Notes: generated by a model from the sequence alone, not told the origin. DNA of 64,000 nt from Sediminimonas qiaohouensis DSM 21189 (GCF_000423645.1 NZ_AUIJ01000002.1:293415-357414), one strand, 5' to 3'. Positions 10,233 to 19,454 are shown, numbered from the stretch's first letter. Translations and numbers: made by a program.

Positions 10233-11749
10233 GGCCGCCCCTCACCGGCGCGGACAACGTCGATCACCCGCCCGTCCCGGTATTCGCACACCGCCACAAC
10301 AGGGCCGGCATCATCGCTATCCACTCGCGCAGCACCGCTAGGCCCCTGCGCGCGCATCTGCTCCAACGTGACAACCGGCAAGCCCGCCGCCTTCGCCCGC
10401 GCGCACAGGTCGGCGCGGGCCGGGTTGATGGCTATGCCCGCTTCGCTCACCACCGCATCCACGCAGCACCCCGGCGTTGTGCGCGTGCGCACCCGCTCAA
10501 CAATCCGCGCCCGCCCGCCGCGCGCGGACATACGCGTGACGATCACGCACAGGCCCGCCCCCGCCGCGCAATCGGCATGCCCGCCCGATCCGCCCAGGAT
10601 CACACCATCGCCACCCGTGGTGACATTCACGTTGAACCCCAGGTCAACCTCGGCCGCCCCCAGGATCACCGCGTCCAGCTGGTTCACCACCGCATCGCCT
10701 CGCTGTGGGTTGGCATAGTCGCTGGCCGACATGCCGACATGCCCCGCGTCGCGGCGATAGCTTTTCACCGCCTGCAGATCGAACGCCTGCACATCGCGCA
10801 ATTCCCGCAGTAGCCCGGCCCGGTGCAACGCCACCAGCGGCGCCGTGATGCCACCGCTGGCAAAGCCGCCAACCACGCCGCGCGCCGCCATCCGGCGCCC
10901 CAGCCGCCGCGCCACGGCCAGCGATATGCCCCCCGCCCCGGTCTGAAAGCTCATACCGCCACGTAGTACGCCCGACGCCTCGATCAGCGACGCCGCCATG
11001 TCGGCGATCCGCCCGCCGCCCTCGTCCCCGGCGATGCGCGTGGTGCCGCTGGCAATACCCCTCGCATCCCCGATCCGCGCGACCGGCACGATGAAATCCA
11101 CCTGCTCGGCGGGGATGTCGGGCGCGCAGGGCAGGCGATCGACCAGGCAATCGGTCACCGCCACCACCACCCGCGCGCGCGCCGCGTCCACACGGCCATA
11201 CCCGATCGGGCCAAACGCCGCCGGCCCCTCCGCCCCGGTCAGGTTGCCGGCCCTGTCGGCCATCGCGGCGGCGATGAACGCCACGTCGATGGAGGCGCGC
11301 CCGGTCTCGATGTCGCGCGCACGCCCCCCATGCGTGCCCAGAACCGCCGGCCGCGCCAACGCGCCTTGCGCCAGCGCCGCCGCCACCGGCCCCGAGACAT
11401 AGCCCGTGCGCAGCCCGACCGCCACGCCGCGCGCCATGTGATCGGCCAGCGGCGCATGCACCGGAAACACCGAGCTGGGCGCCAGCACCATATCGCCCAG
11501 CCCCGCCTGTGCCACCGCCGCCATCACCGCGTTCAGCACCGCATCGCCGTTGCGCAAATGGTGATGAAACGACAGGCACATGCCGTCGCGCACCCCCGCC
11601 GCGCTGAGGGCCGCGTCGAGATCCGGCAGCACCTGCGCACGCCCCACGGCCCGGCGCGCGGGGATCACGGCCCGCGCCGGCGCCTCAGCCTCCGCGCACC
11701 ACGGATGCACCGTGCCGTAGCCCTCGACAAACCCCGGCAGCCCCATCAT
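10229..11749 (-). CDS. citF: Citrate lyase alpha subunit-like (citrate CoA-transferase)
   Basis: CitF transfers the acyl-carrier between acetate and citrate in the citrate lyase complex. The 506-residue product aligns well by eye with E. coli CitF: GMCLSFHHHLRNGD, FQTGAGGISLAV, GGFASGGITAPLVALH, FNVNVTTGGDGVILGGSGGHAD, TPGCCVDAVV, GIAINPARADL and a C-terminal YRDGRVIDVV. The ATG at 11749 overlaps the upstream hydrolase stop (ATGATG; the second ATG at 11746 is the alternative). The gamma (CitD, carrier) and beta (CitE, lyase) subunits and the CitC/G/X maturation proteins are not nearby. It may pair with distant partners or act as a stand-alone CoA-transferase. Confidence 0.88.
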   Translation of the reverse strand: MMGLPGFVEGYGTVHPWCAEAEAPARAVIPARRAVGRAQVLPDLDAALSAAGVRDGMCLSFHHHLRNGDAVLNAVMAAVAQAGLGDMVLAPSSVFPVHAPLADHMARGVAVGLRTGYVSGPVAAALAQGALARPAVLGTHGGRARDIETGRASIDVAFIAAAMADRAGNLTGAEGPAAFGPIGYGRVDAARARVVVAVTDCLVDRLPCAPDIPAEQVDFIVPVARIGDARGIASGTTRIAGDEGGGRIADMAASLIEASGVLRGGMSFQTGAGGISLAVARRLGRRMAARGVVGGFASGGITAPLVALHRAGLLRELRDVQAFDLQAVKSYRRDAGHVGMSASDYANPQRGDAVVNQLDAVILGAAEVDLGFNVNVTTGGDGVILGGSGGHADCAAGAGLCVIVTRMSARGGRARIVERVRTRTTPGCCVDAVVSEAGIAINPARADLCARAKAAGLPVVTLEQMRAQGPSGAARVDSDDAGPVVAVCEYRDGRVIDVVRAGEGRP

Positions 11750-12456
11750 CTCGCCCCGTCTGCAACCGCCAGCCACTCGCGCAGCGCCCGGCATACCTCA
11801 CCCGGCGCCTCCAGCGTCGGCAAATGCCCCGCACCCTCCAAGATGCACAGGCTCGCTTGCGGGATCAGTTCGGCCATGAAGCGGTGCCGCTTGACCGGCG
11901 TCAGCCCATCATGCGCCCCGCACAACACCAGCGCCGGCACCTTGCAGCGGCGCAGCGCCGCCTGGTTGTCGCGGCGGCGCTGCAACGCGCGTACCTGCCG
12001 CACGAAAACCTCAGGCCCCAGGTCCGCCGCCATCTGCCGCACCAGCGCCAGAACCTCCGCGCGCCCCGGCCCGGGGGCCAGGAAATCGGGCCGGATCATC
12101 TGCGTGATCATCTCGTCCAGCCGCCCCGCCTTGGCCCCGATAATCAGCGGCTCGTACTGCGCCGCGCTCTGCGGTGTCTCGGCCAGCGGATTGGTATCCA
12201 TCAGCGCCAGCCGCGTCACTCGACCCGGCGCGCGCCGCAGCACCTCCATCGCCACGATCCCGCCCATCGACAGCCCCGCCAGCGCGAAGCGCTCCGGCAA
12301 CACGTCCAACAGCCCCGAGGCGATCTCCTCGATCCGCTCGCCCTGCGTGATCGGCGCCACCATTACCGCGCGCTCGCGGCTCAGATCGGCCAGCTGCGGC
12401 GCAAAAAGGCGCGCATCGCACATCATCCCGGGCAACAGCACAACGGGCTCAGCCAT
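11746..12456 (-). CDS. Alpha/beta hydrolase
   Basis: A 236-residue alpha/beta-fold hydrolase. It has the oxyanion region LLPGMMCD near the N-terminus, the nucleophile elbow GLSMGG with the catalytic Ser near residue 82, a likely acid in CGAHDGLTP and the His in GAGHLPTLE. No signal peptide, so probably cytoplasmic. It is directly upstream of and overlaps citF, and downstream of a VOC gene, which suggests a small catabolic operon. It might be a thioesterase or carboxylesterase; the substrate is unknown. Confidence 0.85.
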   Translation of the reverse strand: MAEPVVLLPGMMCDARLFAPQLADLSRERAVMVAPITQGERIEEIASGLLDVLPERFALAGLSMGGIVAMEVLRRAPGRVTRLALMDTNPLAETPQSAAQYEPLIIGAKAGRLDEMITQMIRPDFLAPGPGRAEVLALVRQMAADLGPEVFVRQVRALQRRRDNQAALRRCKVPALVLCGAHDGLTPVKRHRFMAELIPQASLCILEGAGHLPTLEAPGEVCRALREWLAVADGAR

Positions 12457-12540
12457 TGATCACAACCCTCTCAGCCCCCATGCCGCCATACTGGCCGCAA
12501 CGCCGCGCGGCCACAAGCGGCGACAAGCGGCGCAGCCGGC

Positions 12541-12966
12541 TCAATACCCCTCCCACCGGAACGCGCCCTCGGGCGACAGCGGCGAATGCGGGTTCCACGC
12601 CACCTCCCAGACATGGCCGTCGGGATCGGCGAAATAGCCCACATGCCCGCCCCAGAACACATCTTCCGCAGGGCGCAGGATACGCGCGCCCGCCGCCTCG
12701 GCACGCGCCATGAGCGGCGCAACCGCCTCGCGCGCAGGGACATTATGCGCCAGCGTCATCGCGCCGCTGCCCAGCTCGGCCTCGTCCACGCCCATATCAC
12801 GCGCCAGCGCCGCGCGCGGGTAAAGGCCCAGCGCCTGACCGATCAGGTCAAACACCACGATCCCATCGGGCGTCTCGACCCGGCGCCAGCCAAGCGCCTC
12901 GTAGAACGCCGCCGCGCGCTCCATGTCCCGCACCCCGAGAGTGATCAGGCTCACACGCTGTTCCAT
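12541..12966 (-). CDS. VOC-family (glyoxalase/bleomycin-resistance fold) protein
   Basis: 141 residues with the paired beta-alpha-beta-beta-beta modules of vicinal-oxygen-chelate proteins. The N-terminal module starts VSLITLGVRDMERAAAFYEALGW, and the C-terminal module contains GHVGYFADPDGHVWEVAWNP with the usual DPDGxxWE metal-ligand Glu. The family includes glyoxalase I, dioxygenases and epimerases; this one resembles the large unassigned group. It is 84 bases upstream of the hydrolase-citF genes on the same strand. Confidence 0.85.
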   Translation of the reverse strand: MEQRVSLITLGVRDMERAAAFYEALGWRRVETPDGIVVFDLIGQALGLYPRAALARDMGVDEAELGSGAMTLAHNVPAREAVAPLMARAEAAGARILRPAEDVFWGGHVGYFADPDGHVWEVAWNPHSPLSPEGAFRWEGY

Positions 12967-12985
12967 TCCGACCTCCTCATGCCGA

Positions 12986-13750
12986 TCAGGCCCCGCTGCC
13001 CGCGCGCATCGTCACCGCCTCGATCGCGCACTCGACCTCCTCCAGGCACTCGGGCGTGGAAAACCGGTGATCGGCGCCCTTGACCAGCGTCAGGTGAATA
13101 TCGGGGCTCTCGGCATGGTCCAGCAGGCGCAGCGCCACCTCGCGCGATACGTCCTCGTCCTCGGTCCCCTGCAACAGGCGCACGGGAAACCGCAGATCCA
13201 GCGGCGCGCGCAGCACCAATTGCTTGCGCCCGTCCTCGATCAGGCGCCGGGTGATGACATAGGGCTCATCCGAGTACTCTGATGGCAGCTCCAGCCGCCC
13301 CTTGGCGGTGATCTCCTCGCGCTGCGCGGCCTCAAAGCTGGCCCACATGCCATCCTCGGTGAAATCGGGGGCGGCGGCGATGCCCACCATGCCCGCCACG
13401 CGCCCCGGCATGGCCCGCGCCAACAGCAACGCGATCCACCCGCCCATGGACGAGCCCACCAACACCTGCGGCCCGTTTGTCAGCGCGCCGATCGCGGCCA
13501 TCGCATCGGCGGCCCAATCGCCTATGCATCCCTCCTCGAACGCGCCCGAGGATTGCCCGTGCCCCGAGTAATCCATACGCAGGAACGCGCGACCGCGCCT
13601 GCGCGCCCATTCCTCAAGGTAGATCGCCTTGGTGCCCTCCATGTCGGACTTGAACCCGCCCAAAAACACCACGCCCGGCCCGCTACCGTCGCTGTGGTGA
13701 TAGGCGATGCGCCGGCCCTGAGGCGTTTCCAGATACTGCGGCTCGTCCAT
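12986..13750 (-). CDS. Alpha/beta hydrolase (ABHD10/prolyl-oligopeptidase-like)
   Basis: The real start is the ATG at 13750 ([18 protein letters not shown]), preceded by GGGAGG; the longer open frame upstream crosses the divergent thrS leader. The 254-residue product has the core signatures [16 protein letters not shown] (oxyanion region), DYSGHG, the nucleophile elbow GSSMGG with Ser, the acid in [10 protein letters not shown] and the His in GADHRFS. This matches bacterial relatives of ABHD10 esterases and depalmitoylases. It is first in the leftward cluster with the VOC, hydrolase and citF genes and is divergent from thrS. Confidence 0.85.
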   Translation of the reverse strand: MDEPQYLETPQGRRIAYHHSDGSGPGVVFLGGFKSDMEGTKAIYLEEWARRRGRAFLRMDYSGHGQSSGAFEEGCIGDWAADAMAAIGALTNGPQVLVGSSMGGWIALLLARAMPGRVAGMVGIAAAPDFTEDGMWASFEAAQREEITAKGRLELPSEYSDEPYVITRRLIEDGRKQLVLRAPLDLRFPVRLLQGTEDEDVSREVALRLLDHAESPDIHLTLVKGADHRFSTPECLEEVECAIEAVTMRAGSGA

Positions 13751-13949
13751 GTCTCGCGGCCTCCCTGCCCGGTGTCGTGTGTTGATGCCATGCGTTGCCG
13801 CGATCCTGCCCGCCCCGTACGCAAGGGGCAAGGGCAAGCGCCAAGGACATGCGCAAGTCTTGACACCCCGCTCTGCCGGGGCCAAAAGGGCGCGAACCAT
13901 ACCCGCAACCGGGCGTTCCGTGGGCGCCAAACCGACGAGGAGCCAAGCA

Positions 13950-15929
13950 ATGGCACAAGTCTCCCTTACTTTCCCCGATGGCAATCAACGCGCGTACCCC
14001 GCCGGTGTGACGCCGGGCGAGGTGGCCGCCGACATCTCCAAATCCCTTGGCAAAAAGGCGATCAGCGCGCAGGTCGACGGCCAACACTGGGATCTGCAAT
14101 GGCCCATTGAGCACGACGCCGCCATCGCCATCAACACCATGTCCGACCGCGCCCCCGCGCTGGAACTGGTCCGCCACGACCTCGCCCACATCATGGCACG
14201 CGCCGTGCAAGAGCTGTGGCCGGACGTGCGCGTCACCATCGGCCCGGTCATCGAACACGGCTGGTACTACGATTTTGACCGCCAAGAGCCGTTCACCCCC
14301 GAAGACCTCGGCGCTATTGAGAAGAAGATGCGCGAGATCATCGCCGCCCGCGATCCCGTCACCACCGAGGTGTGGGAGCGCGACCGCGCCATCGCGCATT
14401 ACACCGCCAACAACGAGCCCTACAAGGTCGAACTGGTCGAGGCGATCCCCGGCGACGAGCCGCTGCGCATGTACTGGCACGGCCACTGGCAGGACCTGTG
14501 CCGCGGCCCGCACCTGCAACATACCGGCCAAGTGCCCGCCGACGCCTTCAAACTAATGAGCGTCGCCGGCGCCTACTGGCGCGGCGATTCGAGCCGCGCC
14601 ATGCTGCAACGCATCTACGGCGTCGCCTTCCTCAACCGGGCCGAGTTGAAGGCCCACCTGCACATGCTGGAGGAAGCCGCCAAACGCGACCACCGCAAGC
14701 TGGGCCGCGAGATGGAGCTGTTCCACATGCAGGAAGAGGCGCCGGGACAGGTGTTCTGGCACCCCAACGGTTGGACCATCTACACCGCGCTGCAGGACTA
14801 CATGCGCCGCAAACAGCGCGCCGGCGGCTATAACGAGATCAACACGCCCCAAGTCGTCGACCGCAAGCTGTGGGAGGCGTCGGGCCACTGGGACAAATAC
14901 CAGCACCACATGTTCATCGTCGAGGTCGACGAGAGCCGCGACGGCGAAACCGACGACGCGGCGGTGCGCGACAAGACCCGCACCCGGATCAACGCACTCA
15001 AGCCGATGAACTGCCCCTGCCACGTGCAGGTGTTCAACCAGGGGCTCAAGTCGTACCGCGACCTGCCGCTGCGGCTGGCCGAATTCGGCTCCTGCGCGCG
15101 GTTTGAACCGTCCGGCGCGCTGCACGGCATCATGCGCGTGCGCGGCTTCACCCAGGACGACGCGCATATCTTCTGCTCCGAGGACCAGATCCAGTCGGAA
15201 TGCGCCCGCTTCATCGACTTCCTGGCGGATGTCTACCGCGAACTGGGCTTTCCCGATTTCGAGATCCGCTTTGCCACCCGCCCCGAACAGCGCGTCGGCA
15301 GCGACGAAAGCTGGGATTACGTCGAGGGCGCGCTTGAAAACGCGATCAAGGCCGTCGGCCGCGACTATACGCTCGAACCCGGCGATGGCGCGTTCTACGG
15401 GCCCAAGCTCGATTTCTACCTGACCGACGCGATCGGCCGGGTCTGGCAATGCGGCACCTTCCAGGTCGACCCGAACCTGCCCGAACGCCTTGACGCCAGC
15501 TATATCGGGCAGGACGGCGACAAACACCGCCCCTACATGCTGCACCGCGCGGTCCTGGGCAGTTTCGAGCGGTTCATCGGCATCCTGATCGAGAACTGGG
15601 AAGGCAAGCTGCCGTTCTGGATGGCGCCGCGGCAGGTGGTCGTCGCCTCGATCGTGTCTGACGCGGACGACTATTGCCGCGAGGTCGCCGCCGCCCTCCA
15701 AGCGCGCGGCATCCGCGCCGAAACCGATCTGCGCAACGAAAAGATCAACTACAAGGTGCGCGAACACTCGGTCGGCAAGGTCCCGGTGATCCTCGCCTGC
15801 GGCGCGCGCGAGGTCGAAGACCGCACCGTCACCGTGCGCCGCCTTGGCGAAAAACAGACGCAAAACCGGGCACTTGACGATCTCGCCAACGATCTCGCGC
15901 GCGAGGCGACACCGCCCGACCTGGCCTGA
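13950..15929 (+). CDS. thrS: Threonyl-tRNA synthetase
   Basis: Class II synthetase that charges tRNA-Thr; cytoplasmic. The start is the ATG at 13950, preceded by GAGGAG, giving 659 residues. Domains in order: TGS (1-~65), the editing domain with HxxxH (HDLAH) and CxxxH (CRGPH) motifs, the catalytic core with zinc-site segment [10 protein letters not shown] and class II motifs ([38 protein letters not shown]), and a C-terminal anticodon-binding domain (~550 onward). The editing motifs are intact, so clearance of mischarged Ser is expected. Confidence 0.98.
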   Translation: MAQVSLTFPDGNQRAYPAGVTPGEVAADISKSLGKKAISAQVDGQHWDLQWPIEHDAAIAINTMSDRAPALELVRHDLAHIMARAVQELWPDVRVTIGPVIEHGWYYDFDRQEPFTPEDLGAIEKKMREIIAARDPVTTEVWERDRAIAHYTANNEPYKVELVEAIPGDEPLRMYWHGHWQDLCRGPHLQHTGQVPADAFKLMSVAGAYWRGDSSRAMLQRIYGVAFLNRAELKAHLHMLEEAAKRDHRKLGREMELFHMQEEAPGQVFWHPNGWTIYTALQDYMRRKQRAGGYNEINTPQVVDRKLWEASGHWDKYQHHMFIVEVDESRDGETDDAAVRDKTRTRINALKPMNCPCHVQVFNQGLKSYRDLPLRLAEFGSCARFEPSGALHGIMRVRGFTQDDAHIFCSEDQIQSECARFIDFLADVYRELGFPDFEIRFATRPEQRVGSDESWDYVEGALENAIKAVGRDYTLEPGDGAFYGPKLDFYLTDAIGRVWQCGTFQVDPNLPERLDASYIGQDGDKHRPYMLHRAVLGSFERFIGILIENWEGKLPFWMAPRQVVVASIVSDADDYCREVAAALQARGIRAETDLRNEKINYKVREHSVGKVPVILACGAREVEDRTVTVRRLGEKQTQNRALDDLANDLAREATPPDLA

Positions 15930-15948
15930 GACAAGCCAAATACATGCT

Positions 15949-15977
15949 GGCGGGCTGGACATCGCGTTCGGCCCGCC
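15949..15977 (+). terminator. Possible weak hairpin terminator after thrS
   Basis: GGCGGGC (15949-15955) pairs with GCCCGCC (15971-15977) across a 15-base loop, 20 bases after the thrS stop. The run of T that marks a strong intrinsic terminator is missing. Confidence 0.35.
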
Positions 15978-16147
15978 TACCTGTTTGCCAACGCCCACCG
16001 CCACGCACCGCCCCCATCACGCGGCCTTCACGGCAACTTAATCTTTCGTGATGCCACGGCGACGTGATTGGCTTGTGAAGAGTTTCCTTCGCTACCACTC
16101 CCCCATCGCATGACGCGATCCGAGTAATAGCAAACGGGAGAACTCGA

Positions 16148-16453
16148 ATGTCCAAACATATGACAAGCCTCGCCATCGCAGGTGCCTTCGCCACCGCGCT
16201 GGCCGCACAGGGCACCACGGCACAGGCCGATGAAGCCAAGGAAAAGTGCTTTGGCGTCGCGCTGGCCGGCGAAAACGATTGCGCCGCCGGTCCCGGCACC
16301 ACCTGCGCAGGCACCTCCAAGGTCGATTACCAGGGCAACTCGTGGAAAATGGTCGACGAAGGCACCTGCACCGAGATCGACCTGCCCGACATGGCCGACG
16401 GCACCCCGCGCCAAGGCTCGCTCGAGGCGCTGGAGCGCGACATCCCCTCCTGA
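16148..16453 (+). CDS. bufA1: Bufferin-type precursor peptide (DUF2282/BufA1), metal-binding RiPP
   Basis: A 101-residue secreted precursor. An N-terminal signal peptide ([20 protein letters not shown], cleavage likely after AQA around residue 27) is followed by a small core with exactly four cysteines: C34, C45, C53 and C74, in [27 protein letters not shown] and EGTCTEID. This is the diagnostic pattern of DUF2282 proteins. Known bufferins have Cys residues converted by an MNIO enzyme to thiooxazole-type heterocycles, bind copper and protect cells when exported. GGGAG lies seven bases before the ATG. The modifying enzyme, its partner and a DoxX protein follow. Copper as the metal is inferred from characterised members. 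Confidence 0.92.
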   Translation: MSKHMTSLAIAGAFATALAAQGTTAQADEAKEKCFGVALAGENDCAAGPGTTCAGTSKVDYQGNSWKMVDEGTCTEIDLPDMADGTPRQGSLEALERDIPS

Positions 16454-16482
16454 CGCCCTCGCGTACCCTTCAAGCATCCCGC

Positions 16483-16511
16483 GCAGGGCGGGCATCCTCG
16501 GCCCGCCCTGC
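16483..16511 (+). promoter_or_regulatory. Perfect 11-bp hairpin between precursor and modification genes
   Basis: GCAGGGCGGGC (16483-16493) and GCCCGCCCTGC (16501-16511) form a perfect stem with a 7-base loop. It begins 29 bases after the precursor stop and ends 30 bases before the bufB start. There is no T-run, so partial termination or 3'-end stabilisation of a short precursor mRNA is more likely than a full stop. This would favour precursor over enzyme. Confidence 0.6.
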
Positions 16512-16541
16512 CGCCCCTTCCCACGATCCGGAGTTCCGCAC

Positions 16542-17432
16542 ATGCCCGCCCCCGGTCAAAACACCCTGCCCCACGCCCCCGGCGTCGGCTACAAGCCGCA
16601 GCATTACAATGATCTGATCACCGATGCCGCCCCCGTTGAATGGCTGGAAATCCACGCCGAGAATTACATGGGCGACGGTGGCCGCCCCATTGCGCAGCTA
16701 CAGCACCTCGCCAAACGCTTCCCGATCTCGGTGCATGGCGTCGGCCTGAGCATCGGCGGCGAAGCCCCGCTTGATCCCGACCACCTGGCCCGGCTCAAGC
16801 ACCTGTGCGATTGGCTCAACCCCGCCAGTTTTTCCGAGCACCTGGCATGGTCCACGCATGAGGGCGCCTTTCTCAACGATCTTCTGCCTCTGCCCTATAC
16901 CGATGCCACGCTGGCCCGAGTCACCGCCCATATCGACGAGGTGCAGCAGGTACTGGGCCGGCAAATGTTGCTGGAAAACCCCTCCAGCTACCTCGCCTTC
17001 GACGCGTCCACCTGGTCCGAGCCCGATTTCATGCACGAATTGGCCCGCCGAACCGGCTGCGGCCTGCTGCTTGATGTGAACAACGTGTTCGTGTCGGCCA
17101 CCAACCTTGGCTACCACCCGCACGACTACATCGACGCCTACCCGCTCGACCTGGTGGGCGAGATCCACCTCGGTGGCCATGACGAGGATACCGACGATCA
17201 CGGCGCGCCGCTCCTGATCGATAGCCACGGCCGCGAGGTGGTCGAACCTGTCTGGGCGCTGCTCGACTATACGCTTGCCCGCTCCGGCCCGCGCGCCACC
17301 CTCATCGAATGGGACACCGACGTGCCCGACTGGCCCACCCTCGCCGCTGAGGCAAGCCGCGCCGGAGACGCGCTTGCAACCGTACGCTCAGCGCCGCCAA
17401 ACGTACGCTTTGTACGTTCGGAGCCGGCATGA
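16542..17432 (+). CDS. bufB: MNIO-family (DUF692) multinuclear iron oxidase, bufferin maturation enzyme
   Basis: DUF692/MNIO enzymes use a two- or three-iron cluster to oxidise cysteines in peptide substrates (MbnB, TglH, ChrH and BufB are characterised examples). The 296-residue TIM-barrel-like protein carries the family signatures [19 protein letters not shown] (His65), SEHLAW (His100), LLENPSSY (Glu145), [14 protein letters not shown] (Asp178), [11 protein letters not shown] (His209) and LIEWDTD (Glu256); these are the candidate iron ligands. The ATG at 16542 has GGAG eight bases upstream; longer frames reading through bufA are rejected. A 7-bp hairpin (17400-17418) lies in its last codons, just before bufC. 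The last four bases overlap the bufC start. Confidence 0.95.
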   Translation: MPAPGQNTLPHAPGVGYKPQHYNDLITDAAPVEWLEIHAENYMGDGGRPIAQLQHLAKRFPISVHGVGLSIGGEAPLDPDHLARLKHLCDWLNPASFSEHLAWSTHEGAFLNDLLPLPYTDATLARVTAHIDEVQQVLGRQMLLENPSSYLAFDASTWSEPDFMHELARRTGCGLLLDVNNVFVSATNLGYHPHDYIDAYPLDLVGEIHLGGHDEDTDDHGAPLLIDSHGREVVEPVWALLDYTLARSGPRATLIEWDTDVPDWPTLAAEASRAGDALATVRSAPPNVRFVRSEPA

Positions 17433-18217
17433 CCTCGCCCGATCAAAGCACCCTGCGCCGCGCAATTGTCACCCCCGACGCGGCCCCGCCAACCGGCCTG
17501 TCCGATGGCCACGGCCGGCCCGCCGGACGGCGGTTTTCGGTCTATCGCAACAACGTCGCGGCCTCGCTGATCGACGCGTTGCGTAGCGGCTTTCCGGCGG
17601 TCGAGAAATTGATCGGAGAGGCAAATTTCACCAATGTTGCAAGGCTTTACGCCCGGGACAATCCGCCAGATACACCGCTTTTGATGCACTACGGCGCCAG
17701 CTTTCCCACGTATCTCGACGGGTTCGGCCCGCTGTCGCATATCGGGTATCTGGCCGATGTTGCGCGCCTTGAGCAAGCCCTGCGCCGCGCCTATCACGCC
17801 GCCGACAGCACCTCGATTTCCGCTTCAACTTTGCATGATATGTCGCTGGATTCTCTCATGAATTCCAAAGTCGCACTTACACCTGCGACAATCCTGTTGC
17901 GCTCTGACTGGCCGGTGCACGCGATCTGGGCTTACACGCTGGACCCGGGCAACAGCCCCAAGCCCCAGGCGACACCGCAGAACGTCTTGATAACACGCCC
18001 GGAATTCGATCCCACCCCGGCCCCGCTCCCTCCCGGCGGCGCGGAATTTATCGCGGCGCTCATGCGCGGCGAGACCTTCGGTCAGGCCCACACCCACGCC
18101 GCCGCCACGACCGCGACATTCGATCTTACACGCACCTTGAGCCTGTTGCTAAGTGGTGGCGCCATTTCCGAAATCAACATGAAGAACGATCATGAACAAA
18201 CTGTTTTCAAAGTATAA
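17429..18217 (+). CDS. bufC: DUF2063-family partner of the MNIO enzyme
   Basis: A 262-residue protein whose N-terminal ~95 residues match the putative DNA-binding/RRE-like DUF2063 domain ([46 protein letters not shown]). In MNIO systems this subunit binds the precursor and delivers it to the oxidase. It overlaps bufB by four bases (ATGA) and bufD by 26 bases, indicating tight translational coupling. The C-terminal half is less conserved, with an acidic end. Confidence 0.9.
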   Translation: MTSPDQSTLRRAIVTPDAAPPTGLSDGHGRPAGRRFSVYRNNVAASLIDALRSGFPAVEKLIGEANFTNVARLYARDNPPDTPLLMHYGASFPTYLDGFGPLSHIGYLADVARLEQALRRAYHAADSTSISASTLHDMSLDSLMNSKVALTPATILLRSDWPVHAIWAYTLDPGNSPKPQATPQNVLITRPEFDPTPAPLPPGGAEFIAALMRGETFGQAHTHAAATTATFDLTRTLSLLLSGGAISEINMKNDHEQTVFKV

Positions 18218-18815
18218 AGCGCTTGAAGCCGACCCAAGAACATCGGCCTCTCTCCTGCCGCTGGTCGCGCGCGCGGTGTTCGCCGCCGTGTTGCTGGTCT
18301 ATTTCTGGAACTCCGCGCAGACCAAGCTGGGCGACGGCGCTCTGGGTCTGCTGTTCCCATCCAGCGGCGCCTACGCACAGATTTTCCCCCGCGCGATGGA
18401 GGCGGCCTCTTACGACATCTCGCAGCTCACCGCGTTCCATCAAATCGTCGTCATAATGGGAACATGGGCCGAGTTTATCCTGCCATTTCTGATAGTTAGC
18501 GGCGCCTTTTCACGCGTGGCAGCGCTTGGCATGATCGGCTTCATCGCGGTCCAGAGCCTCACCGATCTCTACGGCCACGGTGGCATCGCCCACGCAGCCA
18601 CCCTTGGCGCCTGGTTCGATCGCGCCCCCGATGGCCTCATCCTTGATCAGCGCGCCCTGTGGGTCTTCCTGCTGCTGACCCTTGTCTTAAAGGGCGGTGG
18701 CGCGCTCTCCGTGGATCGGCTGATCTTCAGAAATGCGACTTCGGCTCGTCCGGCTTGCCCGCAGCCACCGCCAGCACCCCGGCCAGCCCGCAAAACCCGA
18801 TCGGGAACATCGTGA
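18192..18815 (+). CDS. bufD: DoxX-family membrane protein of the bufferin operon
   Basis: A 207-residue integral membrane protein with four hydrophobic helices of the DoxX fold (residues ~22-42, ~85-105, ~110-128 and ~155-172) and the motif LTAFHQIVVIMGTWAEFILPFLI. DoxX proteins are the usual fourth member of bufferin operons; an involvement in electron transfer or membrane anchoring is proposed but unproven. The start lies inside bufC. The C-terminal ~30 residues (Pro/Arg/Ala rich) run 89 bases into the convergent gene and look like a read-through tail. Confidence 0.88.
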   Translation: MNKLFSKYKALEADPRTSASLLPLVARAVFAAVLLVYFWNSAQTKLGDGALGLLFPSSGAYAQIFPRAMEAASYDISQLTAFHQIVVIMGTWAEFILPFLIVSGAFSRVAALGMIGFIAVQSLTDLYGHGGIAHAATLGAWFDRAPDGLILDQRALWVFLLLTLVLKGGGALSVDRLIFRNATSARPACPQPPPAPRPARKTRSGTS

Positions 18816-19095
18816 ACACGTTGAACCCGAACGCGTAATACATGCCCGCGGTCGATGCCAGCAACAGCACCCCGCCCAAGAGCGCGCGCACCTTCGCCAT
18901 CGCCCCGCCCGCAATCGCCAGCAGCGGCGACAGGAAGCTTGAGACACGGATCAACTCGACATTCGCGACCTGCTCGGCGAGGCCCTCGATCTCGCCAAAT
19001 CGCTCGACCGCCGAGGTGTAGCCGTAGCTGAAGAACCCCACCAGCATCCCGACGATCCCGCCGATGATCCCCAATACCAGAGCCGCATTTCTCAT
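18727..19095 (-). CDS. Four-helix membrane protein, DUF4064-like
   Basis: GGAGGA lies six bases before the ATG at 19095 (MRNAALVLGIIGGIVGMLVGFF), so this is preferred over the longer frame from 19116. The 122-residue product has four predicted helices and ends in a short charged tail (PDEPKSHF). The N-terminal Gly-rich helix followed by an 'SAVERFGEIEG' loop resembles DUF4064 proteins, which have no known function. It converges on bufD, overlapping its 3' end. Confidence 0.65.
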   Translation of the reverse strand: MRNAALVLGIIGGIVGMLVGFFSYGYTSAVERFGEIEGLAEQVANVELIRVSSFLSPLLAIAGGAMAKVRALLGGVLLLASTAGMYYAFGFNVFTMFPIGFCGLAGVLAVAAGKPDEPKSHF

Positions 19096-19136
19096 GTCAT
19101 ATCCTCCATGCGTCACAAATAGGCGTCAACGCGTTG

Positions 19137-19454
19137 CTAGCCAAGCAGTTTTGCACGCACGTCCGGGCCCCATCCAAGGTAAAGCGTGCCGTCATCCTCG
19201 ACGATCAAGGGCCGTTTCATAAGGCTTGGATGCGCGGCCAGCAACGCCGCGGGCGCCTTGGCGCGCGCCTCTTCCGCAAGGCCCCGCCAGGTCGTCGAGC
19301 GGCGGTTCACCAACGCCGCGCCGAACGTGTCCAATGCCCGCTCCATCACGCCCTGCGGCAACCCCGCCTCGCGAACATCGACAAAATCGCACCCCCCCAG
19401 CGCCTTGCGCGCCTTTCTGCAGGTATCGCACGTCTTCAAGCCATAAAGTATCAC
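19137..19454 (-). CDS. ArsC/Spx-family (YffB-like) thioredoxin-fold protein
   Basis: A 105-residue thioredoxin-fold protein with an N-terminal CDTC redox motif (MILYGLKTCDTCRKARKAL) and the family elements VNRRSTTWRGL and RPLIVEDDG, where the Arg-Pro is conserved. It belongs to the ArsC/Spx/YffB superfamily. Arsenate reductase activity is possible, but the closest layout is the short YffB type of uncertain role. It is 41 bases upstream of the four-helix membrane protein gene on the same strand. Confidence 0.85.
   Translation of the reverse strand: MILYGLKTCDTCRKARKALGGCDFVDVREAGLPQGVMERALDTFGAALVNRRSTTWRGLAEEARAKAPAALLAAHPSLMKRPLIVEDDGTLYLGWGPDVRAKLLG

Noticed and set aside
14553..16004. 483-codon minus-strand frame opposite thrS
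   Set aside because: Shadow of thrS; it has no domain motif and spans the thrS terminator region.
16021..16147. ECF (SigF-like) promoter upstream of bufA
   Set aside because: Some relatives use one, but no GTAACC/CGAA-type pair with correct spacing could be found here.
18192..18815. DoxX protein as part of a thiosulfate oxidation (DoxDA) system
   Set aside because: The overlap with bufC and lack of sulfur-oxidation genes fit the bufferin operon better.
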